Shown here piece by piece: positions 29,331 through 38,293 of a stretch of DNA of 64,000 bases. The notes beneath the pieces were generated by a model that saw only the letters and a list, made by a program, of their open reading frames with translations, was not told where the DNA came from and did not search any database. Numbering within the stretch: the stretch's first letter is position 1; each line of letters begins with the position of its first letter. The position numbers and the translations under genes are program-made. Location: assembly GCF_002250055.1 (NCBI RefSeq), contig NZ_CP018866.1:3806869-3870868 (forward strand). Reading direction: 5' to 3'. The DNA is from Sutcliffiella cohnii. Its GTDB lineage: Bacteria > Bacillota > Bacilli > Bacillales > Bacillaceae_I.

Positions 29331-29546
29331 ATGATTAAAGTACATTTATCGCGATTAATGGGAGAGAGAAAATTAAAAATAAGTGACTTATCTAAAATGA
29401 CCGGCTTACATAGAAATGGTCTTACGCAGTTATATAACGAGGAAACAAACGGTATTAAATTTGATACACTAGAAAAAATTTGCAACGCCTTAGAATGTAG
29501 TATAGAGGATTTGTTAGAGATCATAGACGAAGAAAGCGCCGACTAA
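29331..29546 (+). CDS. XRE-family repressor of the leftward operon
   Basis: 71 residues from ATG 29331 (AAGAAGGTG upstream; an alternative start is 29319). HTH: KISDLSKMTGLHRNGLTQLY, then TLEKICNALECSIEDLLEI, typical of compact phage repressors. It is divergent from the leftward operon and probably sets the quiescent state. Confidence 0.75.
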   Translation: MIKVHLSRLMGERKLKISDLSKMTGLHRNGLTQLYNEETNGIKFDTLEKICNALECSIEDLLEIIDEESAD

Positions 29547-29567
29547 TGTCAGCGCCTTTTTTATTGG

Positions 29568-29825
29568 TTACATAACGAGCCGAAACAGAATAACGCCCGC
29601 AATAATGTAAAGTATGATGCGTTCGGCTTCAGTAAACCATCTCTCTTTTACGATGTACGTTCCGTATGTGCCTTTCTCGTACACCAACTTAATCGGCCGT
29701 TCGCGTTCGTAGTCGTCAGAGCGTGAGTTTAATTTCACCGGCGTTTTTAATTCGTATCGGTTGCCCGTCGTGAACCTTCCGCGACTGTCCCGATTTCGAT
29801 ATGTCGATAACCTTCTCGGCTGCAT
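29568..29825 (-). CDS. Small tail-anchored membrane protein
   Basis: 85 residues from ATG 29825 (GGGGAGGTG eight bases upstream; a GTG at 29834 overlaps). Basic N-terminus (PRRLSTYRNRDSRGRF) and a C-terminal membrane helix ERIILYIIAGVILFRLVM. It overlaps the next gene by 110 bases in another frame. Confidence 0.5.
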   Translation of the reverse strand: MQPRRLSTYRNRDSRGRFTTGNRYELKTPVKLNSRSDDYERERPIKLVYEKGTYGTYIVKERWFTEAERIILYIIAGVILFRLVM

Positions 29826-30081
29826 TGACGTCACCTCCCCTACCGTCGTCAGCTACCGGTTTACCGCGCCAATAGTGGTGGTCGAATACATTCCAAGTGG
29901 GGAAGGGAAGCGCGACGTCTACCCGTTTATGTGCGTTGAGTTGCGCAAGAAATAACTTACTATACGGCGCACTATACAACGCAAGGCGCATTATCTGATT
30001 GCGGTCGAGCGTCGTCGCCTTGAACAATTCTTCGACGTAAGACTGAAACGCTTCATCATACCGCACTGTTGGCCGCCACAT
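29716..30081 (-). CDS. Unknown element protein with long overlap
   Basis: 121 residues with AAGGAGG nine bases before the ATG. The N-terminus VRYDEAFQSYVEELFKATTLD looks like a ribbon-helix DNA-binding-like element (ATTLDRNQIMRLAL). The C-terminal 35 residues overlap the next gene in another frame. Confidence 0.5.
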   Translation of the reverse strand: MWRPTVRYDEAFQSYVEELFKATTLDRNQIMRLALYSAPYSKLFLAQLNAHKRVDVALPFPTWNVFDHHYWRGKPVADDGRGGDVNAAEKVIDISKSGQSRKVHDGQPIRIKNAGEIKLTL

Positions 30082-30184
30082 GCTCGTTATCCTCCTTAAT
30101 AATTGTCGCGATAAACTGACGTCCTTCCTCCGTTAAATAAACGCCTTCCTTATTGATTAACTCTAACGCCAATTCTTTTGTCAT
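30056..30184 (-). CDS. Small gene before the first switch
   Basis: 42 residues, MTKELALELINKEGVYLTEE then GRQFIATIIKEDNEHV, preceded by AACGGGAGTG. It contains the ribosome binding site of the next gene and overlaps it by 26 bases. Helical, DNA-binding-like appearance but unassigned. Confidence 0.5.
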   Translation of the reverse strand: MTKELALELINKEGVYLTEEGRQFIATIIKEDNEHVAANSAV

Positions 30185-30353
30185 TGCGAATCACTCCCGT
30201 TTAAGAGTCGGCGCCTACCTTGACCGGGGTTACACGCCGCTTAATTCATATATACGCGGTGACGTCAGTAATATGACGGTATACCGTATAAAAAATTACG
30301 CAAAGGAAATACATGCCGCCGCATAGAATTTATATAATAACGGAGGTGATCGC
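30185..30353. promoter_or_regulatory. Operator region of the element's first switch
   Basis: TGACGTCA at 30260-30267, then ACGGTATACCGT, a perfect 12-base palindrome, at 30276-30287. TATAAT-like sequence precedes the rightward regulator. Three more TGACGTCA copies lie at 29826, 30552 and 30665. Confidence 0.5.
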
Positions 30354-30554
30354 GTGCAATTGGAAAGTAATTTGCGGGCAATACTAACGCAAAGAGGCGT
30401 AAAGCAATCGTGGCTGGCTGCGCGGGTTGGAGTTCGGCAGGGAACGATTAGCGACCTCGTTAATAATAAGACGGTGCCGTCGCTGTTGCTTGCGCTTGCT
30501 ATTGCGGATGTGCTCGAGGTGAAGGTCGAGGAAATATGGAAGATATTGCGTTGA
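30354..30554 (+). CDS. XRE-family HTH regulator
   Basis: 66 residues with a GTG start and GGAGGTGATC upstream. HTH: QSWLAARVGVRQGTISDLVN, then ALAIADVLEVKVEEIWKILR. A typical small Cro-like repressor, divergent from a leftward operon. Confidence 0.75.
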   Translation: MQLESNLRAILTQRGVKQSWLAARVGVRQGTISDLVNNKTVPSLLLALAIADVLEVKVEEIWKILR

Positions 30555-30600
30555 CGTCAGCCGTTGGACTGGCGTATTCTCTACGGTCAGACTGCGCCTA

Positions 30601-30834
30601 TTGACGCTGGCTTTCTTCTTAGCCAGCTTATGCGCCACATTGCGAAATAATGCACGTCCAACCGTGACGTCAGCGAAAAAAGGCGGTGAAAAACCGGATA
30701 TTGTGCGCATTAAGTTGCGATTGCTGGATATTACCGGAATGCTTGACGAGGACGAAGTTTATACTCGCGAAAATGCCGTGAAGGATTTAACGGAGGTAAT
30801 TCGGTGGCTTGACGAGGCCGAGCCGAAGATATAA
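30601..30834 (+). CDS. Small unknown protein, start uncertain
   Basis: 77 residues from TTG 30601, or 43 from GTG 30703. The end, MLDEDEVYTRENAVKDLTEV then IRWLDEAEP, is helical and acidic. No strong ribosome binding site is seen for any start. It follows the XRE gene and may be co-transcribed. Confidence 0.35.
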   Translation: MTLAFFLASLCATLRNNARPTVTSAKKGGEKPDIVRIKLRLLDITGMLDEDEVYTRENAVKDLTEVIRWLDEAEPKI

Positions 30835-30907
30835 AACGCTGCACTAAGTGACAAAAAGAGACTCCGTTAGTTGTGCGCGGCGTCTCTCTGGAAATGGATT
30901 GGATATA

Positions 30908-31249
30908 TCAGTTTTTAACTCCAAGTAATTCTAACTCCAAATCAATTTGCGAAATTAGTGCGTTTACCCTATTTATCTCTCTTTGATTTTCTAAACGTAT
31001 TTGATTAAAGTATGCATCAGCTTTTTGTAAATCATCAAATAAAGGGTCAACATGTTTTTCTTTATAATCCGGATATGAATTTAGCTTATATACTGATCTT
31101 TCAGCTATTAGCGACTTTATTTCTAATGTTCGGAGATTATTTTTAGCGTTATTTATTGCCGTTTGGTATTCTTCACTAGAAGTCATTAATTCTTTCTTCC
31201 ATTCTTGAAGTACTTGTATTTTAAATTCAGTCACCATCTCACCGCCCAA
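30908..31249 (-). CDS. Coiled-coil element protein
   Basis: 113 residues, almost entirely helical (ENQREINRVNALISQIDLEL at the C-terminus). The start may be 31249 (TTG), 31237 or 31234; GGGCGGTG lies just upstream. AT-rich compared with the rest of the element. Function unknown. Confidence 0.5.
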   Translation of the reverse strand: MGGEMVTEFKIQVLQEWKKELMTSSEEYQTAINNAKNNLRTLEIKSLIAERSVYKLNSYPDYKEKHVDPLFDDLQKADAYFNQIRLENQREINRVNALISQIDLELELLGVKN

Positions 31250-31302
31250 TAAATTATATTTGATTTTTTTTTTTTTTTGAAATAACTGGCTGTATTTTCT
31301 TT

Positions 31303-31512
31303 CTAATCAAGTTCAAGTCTAATACTGTTTAATTCTTCAAACTCTTTGATTGCAGCATTTAATACCTCGGTTTTGTTGTCGCCGGATTTACGCACACTTT
31401 TAAACCCACGAACGTTAACGAATACCTCGACATCAGTTTCGTTTTCAAATACGTCAACAAACGACTCGACTGGCGGTAAGTGTATTTTCGCTTTTTTACG
31501 TTCAAAGTCCAC
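31303..31512 (-). CDS. Small unknown element protein
   Basis: 69 residues from a GTG start with AAAGGAGG eleven bases upstream. Alternates beta (DVEVFVNVRGFKSVRKSG) and helix (VLNAAIKEFEELNSI), like a small double-stranded-nucleic-acid or chaperone fold, but unassigned. Confidence 0.5.
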   Translation of the reverse strand: MDFERKKAKIHLPPVESFVDVFENETDVEVFVNVRGFKSVRKSGDNKTEVLNAAIKEFEELNSIRLELD

Positions 31513-32109
31513 GGCGATTCGACCTCCTTTCTACCCGTTAAATTCGACGTAACTATCCAAAATCCTCCATTTTCCTACTCCCGAGTTTAAAATTTTATTG
31601 CGCAATTTTTCGACCCTCGGGTAATAATTTTGATTCGCGGATGTTATAGGCGCTTGGTGACGCTGCTGGCGCAAAGGGTACCCCCCGGCAGTATTATCGT
31701 TATTATACTGCGCAAGTATTCCGTTGTATATCGTTGTCGCGCATATGCAAAAGAAGTAGACATAATAGCTTATTATAGGTAATTCATACGTTGCATAAAC
31801 GCCTTCATGGCGCGGTTTCTTTAACTACGCAAGTTTATCGTTTATGCACGATTATATACATCGCAGTAGTGGCGCGTGTTCTAGCGATCGTTGCTGCGTT
31901 ATTTCCCGTCCGAAACTGCATAAAGCTACGTTATATTGCGATAGTCAACCCGTGAGATTTCGGAGGTGGTCGTGCGTCGCGACCCTCCGGCTAGTAAAAT
32001 GAGTGATAATGTACAGTTTAACGTATGATATTCGCGAATATGTAAAAATGCGTCAAGTATAACGCCTTGACAACGACAAAAAACGCCACCCGTTAAGGCA
32101 GCGCAAATG
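31513..32109. other. 600-base structured noncoding region beside the integrase
   Basis: No convincing gene. It holds an inverted pair GCATAAACG (31793-31801) / CGTTTATGC (31839-31847), a GGAGG-GGTCG stem pairing with CGACC-CTCC (31961-31988), and the perfect 14-base palindrome ATATTCGCGAATAT (32028-32041). These could be excision, regulatory or transfer sites. Confidence 0.45.
32078..32107 (-). terminator. Terminator after integrase
   Basis: CGCTGCC / GGTGGCG stem with two wobble pairs and a six-T tail on the minus strand. Confidence 0.65.
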
Positions 32110-33102
32110 TTATACGTCAAGTGTATCGTTAGCAATTACTTTGTTATATTGTTCCGTTACTACATCGTCAGTAAAATCGAGGTATATTTGCGTTGTAGAC
32201 AAATCACTGTGGCCAAGCACCTTCATTAGCGTTCTTATATCGCCGCCATTCTTCAAGAAGTTAACCGCAAACGAATGACGTAGAGAATGTGGTGACGCGC
32301 GACACTCGTCCTTCAATCCCGCAGTCCTTGCGTACTTATCCATCCTCTTGCGTAAGTGATCCTCGCGCAATGGTTCGCCAAACTGATTCGTAAATACATG
32401 CGTAATATGATCGCCGAAATATTCTCGCGTTTCTCCGATTAGCTGCTCTAATTCTTCCGCAACCTTTGGCGATATTGGCACCGTGCGAGTTTTGCGGTTT
32501 TTGTTTTTCGCACCAGGTAAGAGAATTACGCGGTTTTCCAAGTCAACGTCACTAATTTCAAGCGCGTTTATTTCATTCGAGCGAAGGCCGCACTTTAACA
32601 TCGTCAGCATTGCGCAATAATCTCTAAAGCCGGCGAAGGAATCGCGGTCAATTACTTTAAATAACCGCCTTACTTGCGTATCAGTTAACGTAAGTATTCG
32701 TTGCTCGTCCGTTTTTAACTTTCGCACTTTAGCGGCTGGGCTCTCGTTAATGATTCCCTCTTTTTCTAGGCGTGTAAATATCGCACGAATACCACCTAAG
32801 CGAATATTAACCGTTACTGGCGACAATCCTCGTTCCTTCAACATATACGCAATATACTTGCGCAAGTGATCCGCAGTTATGTCGCTTATATTTTCATCCG
32901 GCAGAAATCCGGCTATTTCCGTAAACTCTTGCCAGTATTTGCGATAGTCATTCATCGTTCTATCGCGATAACCTTCCGCAATATAAATGTTCATTACAGT
33001 CTCTAACGCCTCTGTAATCGTCTTATACGGCTTTACAGTACCGCGTCCTACATTTACCTCTCGGCGCTTACTTACGCCCGTCTTGCGTTTCATTCTCGCC
33101 AT
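32110..33102 (-). CDS. int: Tyrosine recombinase (integrase)
   Basis: A 330-residue phage-type integrase with an N-terminal SAM-like core-binding domain ([20 protein letters not shown]) and the catalytic residues Arg in [12 protein letters not shown], His-x-x-Arg in [14 protein letters not shown], His in LGHSDLSTT and Tyr in TQIYLDF. ATG 33102 is chosen because GGGAGG lies nine bases upstream; a longer frame begins at 33156. It adjoins the target tRNA. Confidence 0.93.
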   Translation of the reverse strand: MARMKRKTGVSKRREVNVGRGTVKPYKTITEALETVMNIYIAEGYRDRTMNDYRKYWQEFTEIAGFLPDENISDITADHLRKYIAYMLKERGLSPVTVNIRLGGIRAIFTRLEKEGIINESPAAKVRKLKTDEQRILTLTDTQVRRLFKVIDRDSFAGFRDYCAMLTMLKCGLRSNEINALEISDVDLENRVILLPGAKNKNRKTRTVPISPKVAEELEQLIGETREYFGDHITHVFTNQFGEPLREDHLRKRMDKYARTAGLKDECRASPHSLRHSFAVNFLKNGGDIRTLMKVLGHSDLSTTQIYLDFTDDVVTEQYNKVIANDTLDV

Positions 33103-33175
33103 AATAAAAAACCTCCCGATTATAATATCGAAAGGCTTTCGTAAGGCGACGGTCACCTATCGCAAACAGGGCGGT

Positions 33176-33197
33176 AAACCTAGCGTAAAACCTACCG
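33176..33197 (+). promoter_or_regulatory. Right arm-type integrase sites
   Basis: AAACCTAGCG (33176-33185) and AAACCTACCG (33188-33197) lie in the same orientation and spacing as the pair near attL. ACCGAGTAATTTCG is also present near both ends (19777 and 33223 areas). Confidence 0.55.
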
Positions 33198-33270
33198 TCC
33201 CTTTTTGCTGAACCGCGTCCTTCCACCGAGTAATTTCGGAGTTAGACCGGCTATAAATGCCGTCATATCA

Positions 33271-33321
33271 ACGTTAGCGCGCTCGAAGGGATTCGAACCC
33301 CCGACAGACGTGGTACCGGAA
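33271..33321. repeat. attR: right copy of 51-bp att repeat
   Basis: Identical to 19607-19657. It supplies the 3' half of the intact tRNA-Arg. Confidence 0.95.
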
Positions 33322-33353
33322 ACCACCGCTCTATCCGACTGAGCTACGAGCGC
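33278..33353 (-). tRNA. tRNA-Arg (CCG)
   Basis: Folds as a cloverleaf on the minus strand: acceptor GCGCTCG/CGAGCGC, D stem GCTC/GAGC, anticodon stem GTGGT/ACCAC with loop TTCCGGT (anticodon CCG), and T-loop TTCGAAT. The T stem has two wobble pairs. CCA is not encoded after the discriminator. The 3' half comes from the integrated element. Confidence 0.93.
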
Positions 33354-33446
33354 AAAATAAGAAGTGAATGAGATTTACCCACACTGATGTGCAAACAAAA
33401 TCATTCGCTCACTAATTATAGGCTATTCGCGCTAATTTTTCAATAT

Positions 33447-33818
33447 CTATGAAACAAACTGTATATAATCAACGTAAAAACCTGTATGTAAATGTTCAAA
33501 CACACGGAAAATAACGTACCCAGATTCTTTCCCTTTGTTTGTTTCAAAAACATGATACGTAAAGTCCCCTTGTTTTTCTACCGTAAAGTCCGTTTCCACC
33601 TTACCGCTAATGTTCGATTCCGACCACTTTTCTATATACTCATCTATTTTATGATCTTCAATTTTCACTTTTTCTTCTAGTAGTTCACGATCCCCATTAG
33701 CAAATGCAACCGTAACTTCTTGAACTAGTATTGCTCTTGTATCAACTTTCTCTTTTGCAGTTGAACTACAACCAGCAAAAAATAATGTTATGATGATTAA
33801 AATAAATATTTTTTTCAA
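33447..33818 (-). CDS. Small lipoprotein
   Basis: 123 residues from a TTG at 33818 (AAGGTGG eight bases upstream; longer frame from 33866 lacks support). Signal peptide KKIFILIIITLFF followed by lipobox FAGC and a charged ~100-residue domain ending in VDYIQFVS. Anchored on the outer face of the membrane. No family recognised. Confidence 0.65.
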   Translation of the reverse strand: MKKIFILIIITLFFAGCSSTAKEKVDTRAILVQEVTVAFANGDRELLEEKVKIEDHKIDEYIEKWSESNISGKVETDFTVEKQGDFTYHVFETNKGKESGYVIFRVFEHLHTGFYVDYIQFVS

Positions 33819-33975
33819 ATGGGTTCCCACCTTTATACGTCTAACTTCCATGTATAACTTAATCATACATTTCTAATTTTTACAATACGATATTAGGAAG
33901 GAAAAGTTTAATTTTATGTAGAATGGTTATGATGTAAGGGTAGAGAAAAAACATAGAGATTCACGAGGTTTTTTA

Positions 33976-33992
33976 TTTGACCATTCTTGACC
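33976..33992. promoter_or_regulatory. CtsR operator of clpP
   Basis: TTTGACC-ATT-CTTGACC, a tandem heptamer matching the CtsR consensus GGTCAAA-N3-GGTCAAA on the other strand. A -35 TTGACC and TACATA -10 overlap and follow it. Predicts heat and stress induction of clpP. Confidence 0.85.
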
Positions 33993-34094
33993 TTAGTTGT
34001 AGAATAAAGATACATAAGAAGAGGAAATGATTACCGCGTTTCTCTTTATTAATTTAGTTATCACTAATAAGAACATTTAAGGAGGAAAAGTGAG

Positions 34095-34679
34095 ATGAAC
34101 TTAATTCCTACAGTTATTGAACAAACAAGTCGTGGTGAGCGTGCATACGACATTTACTCTCGTCTATTAAAAGACCGCATTATTATTTTAGGAAGTCCAA
34201 TTGATGATAACGTAGCAAACTCTATCGTTTCTCAATTACTTTTCTTAACTGCGGAAGATCCTGATAAAGATATTTCTTTATACATTAACTCTCCAGGTGG
34301 GTCCATTACAGCTGGTATGGCAATTTATGATACGATGAATTTCATTAAGCCAGATGTAAGCACAATGTGTATCGGTATGGCTGCATCCATGGGTGCGTTC
34401 TTACTATCTGCTGGTGCAAAAGGTAAACGTTTCTGCTTACCGAACAGTGAAGTTATGATACATCAACCACTAGGTGGAGCTCAAGGTCAGGCAACAGAAA
34501 TCGAGATTGCTGCTAAGCGCATCCTTTTCTTACGTGAAAAGTTAAACCGCATTTTAGCTGACAACACTGGTCAACCGATGGAAGTAATCGGCCGTGACAC
34601 AGAGCGTGATAACTTCATGACTGCTGACCGTGCGTTAGAGTATGGATTAATCGATAAAGTTATTAGAAATAATAACTAA
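34095..34679 (+). CDS. clpP: ClpP, ATP-dependent Clp protease proteolytic subunit
   Basis: Forms the tetradecameric proteolytic chamber used with ClpC, ClpX or ClpE. The 194-residue product has [14 protein letters not shown] (Ser), [12 protein letters not shown] (His) and [14 protein letters not shown] Asp. AAGGAGG precedes the ATG. Confidence 0.98.
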   Translation: MNLIPTVIEQTSRGERAYDIYSRLLKDRIIILGSPIDDNVANSIVSQLLFLTAEDPDKDISLYINSPGGSITAGMAIYDTMNFIKPDVSTMCIGMAASMGAFLLSAGAKGKRFCLPNSEVMIHQPLGGAQGQATEIEIAAKRILFLREKLNRILADNTGQPMEVIGRDTERDNFMTADRALEYGLIDKVIRNNN

Positions 34680-34687
34680 TGTTAGTG

Positions 34688-34724
34688 ATAAGCGTGTCCC
34701 AATGTTGGTTGGGATGCGCTTTTT
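34688..34724 (+). terminator. clpP terminator
   Basis: AAGCGTGTCCCAA / TTGGGATGCGCTT stem followed by TTTTTT. Confidence 0.85.
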
Positions 34725-34796
34725 TACTTTTAAGAAGGGGGTTGCGAGGGAATAGATGTTCGTTGTGGCTTTATTTATGATGGTGGAGAGTTTATA

Positions 34797-35036
34797 GACG
34801 TAGTTGGGATGATAATTGATGCACTTGCCGACTTTTTTGACGTAGATAAAATGATAATTGACGCACTTCCCGACTTTTTTGACGCAGATAAAAAAATAAT
34901 TGACGCACTTTCCGACTTTTTTGACGCAGATAAAAAGATAATTGACGCACTTCCCGACTTTTTTGACGCAGATAAAAAAATAATTGACGCACTTTCCGAC
35001 TTTTTTGACGCAGATAAAAAGATAATTGACGCACTC
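34797..35036. repeat. 21-bp periodic intergenic array 2 (GACGCA core)
   Basis: GAC/GATG starts at 34797, 34818, 34839, 34860 and on, every 21 bases, with alternating GACGCACTT and GACGCAGAT half-units making a 42-bp unit. About 11 units. Long open frames exist only because 21 is divisible by three. Confidence 0.9.
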
Positions 35037-35089
35037 GAGACTGAAACAACAAAAAACCGCCCACATTGTTAGGTGGAACGGTTTTCGTA

Positions 35090-35347
35090 TTAACCTTCTT
35101 GTTGAACGTATTTTACTAGTGCTTCTAATGCTTCTGCTTCGTCGTTGCCATCAGCGATTAGTGTGATAGTCGCACCTGAGCCTACCGCTAAGCTCATAAG
35201 TCCCATAATGCTTTTTGCGTTTACTTTTTTACCTTCTTTTTCAAGAAACACGTCAGCTGAAAATTTGTTTGCTTCTTGTACGAATAACGCTGCCGGGCGT
35301 GCCTGTAATCCTGTTTTTAATTTTACTTCTACTTGTTTTTGTACCAT
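35090..35347 (-). CDS. crh: Crh, catabolite repression HPr-like protein
   Basis: An HPr paralogue of 85 residues. The residue that is His15 in HPr is Gln here (TGLQARPAAL), so it cannot transfer phosphate in PTS, while the Ser46 region NAKSIMGLMSL is kept for HprK phosphorylation and CcpA co-repression. It ends the yvcI-yvcJ-yvcK-whiA-crh operon. Confidence 0.96.
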   Translation of the reverse strand: MVQKQVEVKLKTGLQARPAALFVQEANKFSADVFLEKEGKKVNAKSIMGLMSLAVGSGATITLIADGNDEAEALEALVKYVQQEG

Positions 35348-35378
35348 CTTAATTCCTCCTTAAGTTCTCTCTATATAT

Positions 35379-36320
35379 TTATACTTTTTCTCCTGAGCGT
35401 AGCTTTTCCGCTATTTCATCTATTTTTCTTAACCGATGGTTGATTCCAGATTTACTAATCGTACCGCTAGAGACCATTTCCCCAAGTTCTTTTAGTGTGA
35501 CGTCTTGATACGTGACGCGTAGTTCGGCAATTTCTCTTAATTTATCTGGCAGTATTTGCAGTCCTACTGTTTGCTCGATAAATTTTATGTTTTCAACTTG
35601 TCTAATCGCTGCACCGATCGTTTTATTTAAGTTAGCTGTTTCACAATTTACGAGACGGTTTACCGAGTTACGCATATCGCGAACGATACGAATATCTTCA
35701 AACCTTAAAAGAGACTGGTGTGCACCAATAATGTTTAAAAACTCAGCTATTTTCTCTGCTTCTTTTAAATAGTTGATATATCCTTTTTTACGCTCTAACG
35801 TTTTACTGTTTAAGTGAAACATATTCATTAGGTCACATAATGATTCGTTATGCTCCTTGTACAGTGAAAATATTTCCAAGTGATACGAAGATGTTTCTGG
35901 ATTGTTTACCGATCCACCTGCTAGAAATGCTCCGCGTAAATAAGAACGTTTACAACATTTCTTTTTTGTAATGTCTTCGGAAATTTCTCGAATGAACGTA
36001 AAACCGTCTTTCAAAATTTGAAGTTCCTCTAGTAAATAATGAGCTTGCTCCGAGTAACGAACGATATAAACGTTATTCTTTTTCAGTCTCATTTTTTTTC
36101 GAACTAGCAATTCAATGGACACATCATACAGTCTTTTTGTTAACGTATAAATGCGTCTTGCGATTGCTGCATTTTCAGTTTGAATATCTAATATTAACTT
36201 TTTATTGGAAAAAGATAAAGAGCCATTCATTCTTATGAGTGCGGATAGTTCTGCTTTTACACAACAATCTTTTATTTCTAACGTTGTTAGTTCTTTTTTC
36301 GTTTCTGATGCGTAAGACAT
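35379..36320 (-). CDS. whiA: WhiA DNA-binding protein
   Basis: 313 residues: an N-terminal LAGLIDADG-like fold ([15 protein letters not shown]) and a C-terminal HTH ([20 protein letters not shown], then [13 protein letters not shown]). WhiA is linked to cell division and chromosome segregation in Bacillus. It lies between crh and yvcK. Confidence 0.95.
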   Translation of the reverse strand: MSYASETKKELTTLEIKDCCVKAELSALIRMNGSLSFSNKKLILDIQTENAAIARRIYTLTKRLYDVSIELLVRKKMRLKKNNVYIVRYSEQAHYLLEELQILKDGFTFIREISEDITKKKCCKRSYLRGAFLAGGSVNNPETSSYHLEIFSLYKEHNESLCDLMNMFHLNSKTLERKKGYINYLKEAEKIAEFLNIIGAHQSLLRFEDIRIVRDMRNSVNRLVNCETANLNKTIGAAIRQVENIKFIEQTVGLQILPDKLREIAELRVTYQDVTLKELGEMVSSGTISKSGINHRLRKIDEIAEKLRSGEKV

Positions 36321-36391
36321 CCCATAATCCCCCCATTATTATTTGTGGGGAAGCGATAAGGTATCCCTTACCTCTAACCACCTTCATTTAC

Positions 36392-37354
36392 TCAAGTTAC
36401 ATCAATCATTGAATATAAAAGAGACGCCACTTTATCTGTATCATGGCGAATTACTCCATCTTCATAACGGATAAGGTTATCTTGAATGATTTCAAGGCCA
36501 ATCGCTTGTAGCTTATCCTCATCCACTTCTACAGGTAGTGCTAACTCTTTCGTATAGCGTTCTTGCACGTTGGCTGGTATGTTTTCATTGTTAACAAGAA
36601 TGGTATCAATAAAAGGCCGAGCCATATGGTCGTATAACGCTTGAACGTGATCACTTGCTTTATAAGATAATGTTTCTCCGGCTTGGGTCATCACATTACA
36701 AATGTACACCTTTTTTGCTTTCGCTTCACAAACGGCTTCTCCGATTTTCGGTACTAGCAAATTCGGTAAAATACTCGTATATAGGCTTCCAGGACCGATA
36801 ATAATTAAGTCCGCACTGCTAATTTCTTCTAACGTTTCAGGAAGAGGCTCCACTTTTTCTGGTGATAAAAATACTCGTTTTACTTTCTTGCCGGAATACG
36901 GTATTTTCGATTCCCCCGAAACAATCGTACCATCCTCCATTTCAGCGTGAAGGACAACACTTTGGTTAGCTGCTGGAAGCACTTTACCACGTACATTTAA
37001 TACTTTACTCATTTCACGAATGGCGGTTACAAAATCACCACGTATCGTTGTCATTGCAGCTAATAATAAATTGCCTAATGAATGCCCAGATAGTCCGTTT
37101 CCAGTATTAAATCGATGCTGAAAAAGGTCTTCGATTAACGGTTCCACTTCGGATAACGCTGCGAGTACATTTCGTACATCTCCCGGTGGTGGAATATCCA
37201 ATTCATCCCTTAATCTTCCCGAACTTCCTCCATCGTCTGCAACGGTCACGACTGCTGTAATATCAATGTTGTATTTTTTCAATCCGCGTAATAAAACAGG
37301 TAACCCTGTACCGCCACCAATAATGACGACTTTTGGAAGTTTCGTCTCACTCAT
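36392..37354 (-). CDS. yvcK: YvcK (gluconeogenesis factor)
   Basis: A CofD-like UPF0052 protein of 320 residues, with VIIGGGTGLPVLLRGLK and DDGGSSGRLR. Involved in cell shape and growth on gluconeogenic carbon sources, binding UDP-sugars in Bacillus. It overlaps yvcJ by one base. Confidence 0.95.
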   Translation of the reverse strand: MSETKLPKVVIIGGGTGLPVLLRGLKKYNIDITAVVTVADDGGSSGRLRDELDIPPPGDVRNVLAALSEVEPLIEDLFQHRFNTGNGLSGHSLGNLLLAAMTTIRGDFVTAIREMSKVLNVRGKVLPAANQSVVLHAEMEDGTIVSGESKIPYSGKKVKRVFLSPEKVEPLPETLEEISSADLIIIGPGSLYTSILPNLLVPKIGEAVCEAKAKKVYICNVMTQAGETLSYKASDHVQALYDHMARPFIDTILVNNENIPANVQERYTKELALPVEVDEDKLQAIGLEIIQDNLIRYEDGVIRHDTDKVASLLYSMIDVT

Positions 37355-38247
37355 TAATGTCGTTCCTTTCTACGCTCGATATCGCGATGTGTCACGATTG
37401 TTTCGTAGTCTTCACCAAAATGCTTTGCGAAGTATTCTGCTAACGTGACAGATCGATGCTGGCCACCTGTACAACCAATTGCAACGACAAGTTGACTTTT
37501 TCCTTCACGTTTATAATAAGGAAGCATAAATGTTAATAAATCGGTTAACTTCTCGATGAACTTTTGTGTTTCTGTCCATTTTAGCACATAAGAGGATACT
37601 TCTTCATCTAATCCAGTCATTGGCCTCATATGATCGATGTAATGAGGGTTCGGTAAAAAACGCACATCAAACACTAAGTCCGCATCAATTGGGATCCCGT
37701 ATTTAAACCCAAAAGATAGTACGTTTACTTTAAACGTATGTTTTGAATGCGTTGCGAATTGATGGAGGATTTTTTCGCGTAGCTCTCGTGGTTTTAAATC
37801 GGTAGTATCGAGTATAAGTTGAGCGCGACCTTTCAGTTCTTCTAACAGCTCACGTTCATGCTGAATACCTTCAAGCGGTAACCCCGTTTTTGCAAGTGGA
37901 TGTGATCGTCTCGTTTCTTTATATCTACTAACGAGGGCAGAATCTTTCGCATCTAAAAATAAAATATGCGGTGTTACCCAAGAAATTTCAGACATATCGT
38001 CTAACGCTTCGAATAAACTATCGAAAAATTCACGACCTCGTAAATCCATTCCGAGCGCAACTTTATTCATTTTACTTCCCGTATCTTCCATTAGCTCTAA
38101 AAATTTAGGAAGAAGGGATGGTGGTAAATTGTCGACACAGAAAAAACCTAAATCTTCTAAGCTTTGGATCGCTACTGTTTTCCCTGCTCCACTCATGCCG
38201 GTAATGATGACTAGTTGGATATCACTACTAGAACCTGTGCTCATCAT
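37354..38247 (-). CDS. yvcJ: RapZ/YvcJ nucleotide-binding protein
   Basis: 297 residues with Walker [17 protein letters not shown] start and the C-terminal [12 protein letters not shown] GTPase/ATPase family that affects competence in B. subtilis. Second gene of the yvc operon. Confidence 0.95.
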   Translation of the reverse strand: MMSTGSSSDIQLVIITGMSGAGKTVAIQSLEDLGFFCVDNLPPSLLPKFLELMEDTGSKMNKVALGMDLRGREFFDSLFEALDDMSEISWVTPHILFLDAKDSALVSRYKETRRSHPLAKTGLPLEGIQHERELLEELKGRAQLILDTTDLKPRELREKILHQFATHSKHTFKVNVLSFGFKYGIPIDADLVFDVRFLPNPHYIDHMRPMTGLDEEVSSYVLKWTETQKFIEKLTDLLTFMLPYYKREGKSQLVVAIGCTGGQHRSVTLAEYFAKHFGEDYETIVTHRDIERRKERH

Positions 38248-38293
38248 AATTCCTCCCTATAAGAAATACTTGTAGCATTTTTGACTCATGCCA

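Larger units (their letters stand above)
19607..33321. mobile_element. 13.7-kb phage-satellite-like integrative element in tRNA-Arg
   Basis: The boundaries are the 51-bp att repeats; integrase adjoins the intact tRNA. Contents from right to left: integrase, a structured gap, small genes, a first divergent switch (30184/30354), a second divergent switch (29185/29331), small genes, an initiator-like gene with iterons, a Cro-like regulator, then possible structural genes, a tail-fibre-like gene, a proteasome-fold-like gene and a small-terminase-like gene at the left end. No large terminase, portal, capsid, holin or lysin is visible. Gene overlaps of 1-17 bases and GC-rich codon use differ from host genes. 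I infer a phage satellite or reduced prophage. Confidence 0.85.

Noticed and set aside
31926..32135. 69-codon frame opposite the integrase gap
   Set aside because: No ribosome binding site; its translation covers palindromes and the integrase end.
34647..35072. Repeat-protein frames in array 2
   Set aside because: Same cause as array 1; one frame gives neat 14-residue acidic repeats, but no start signal or family supports it.
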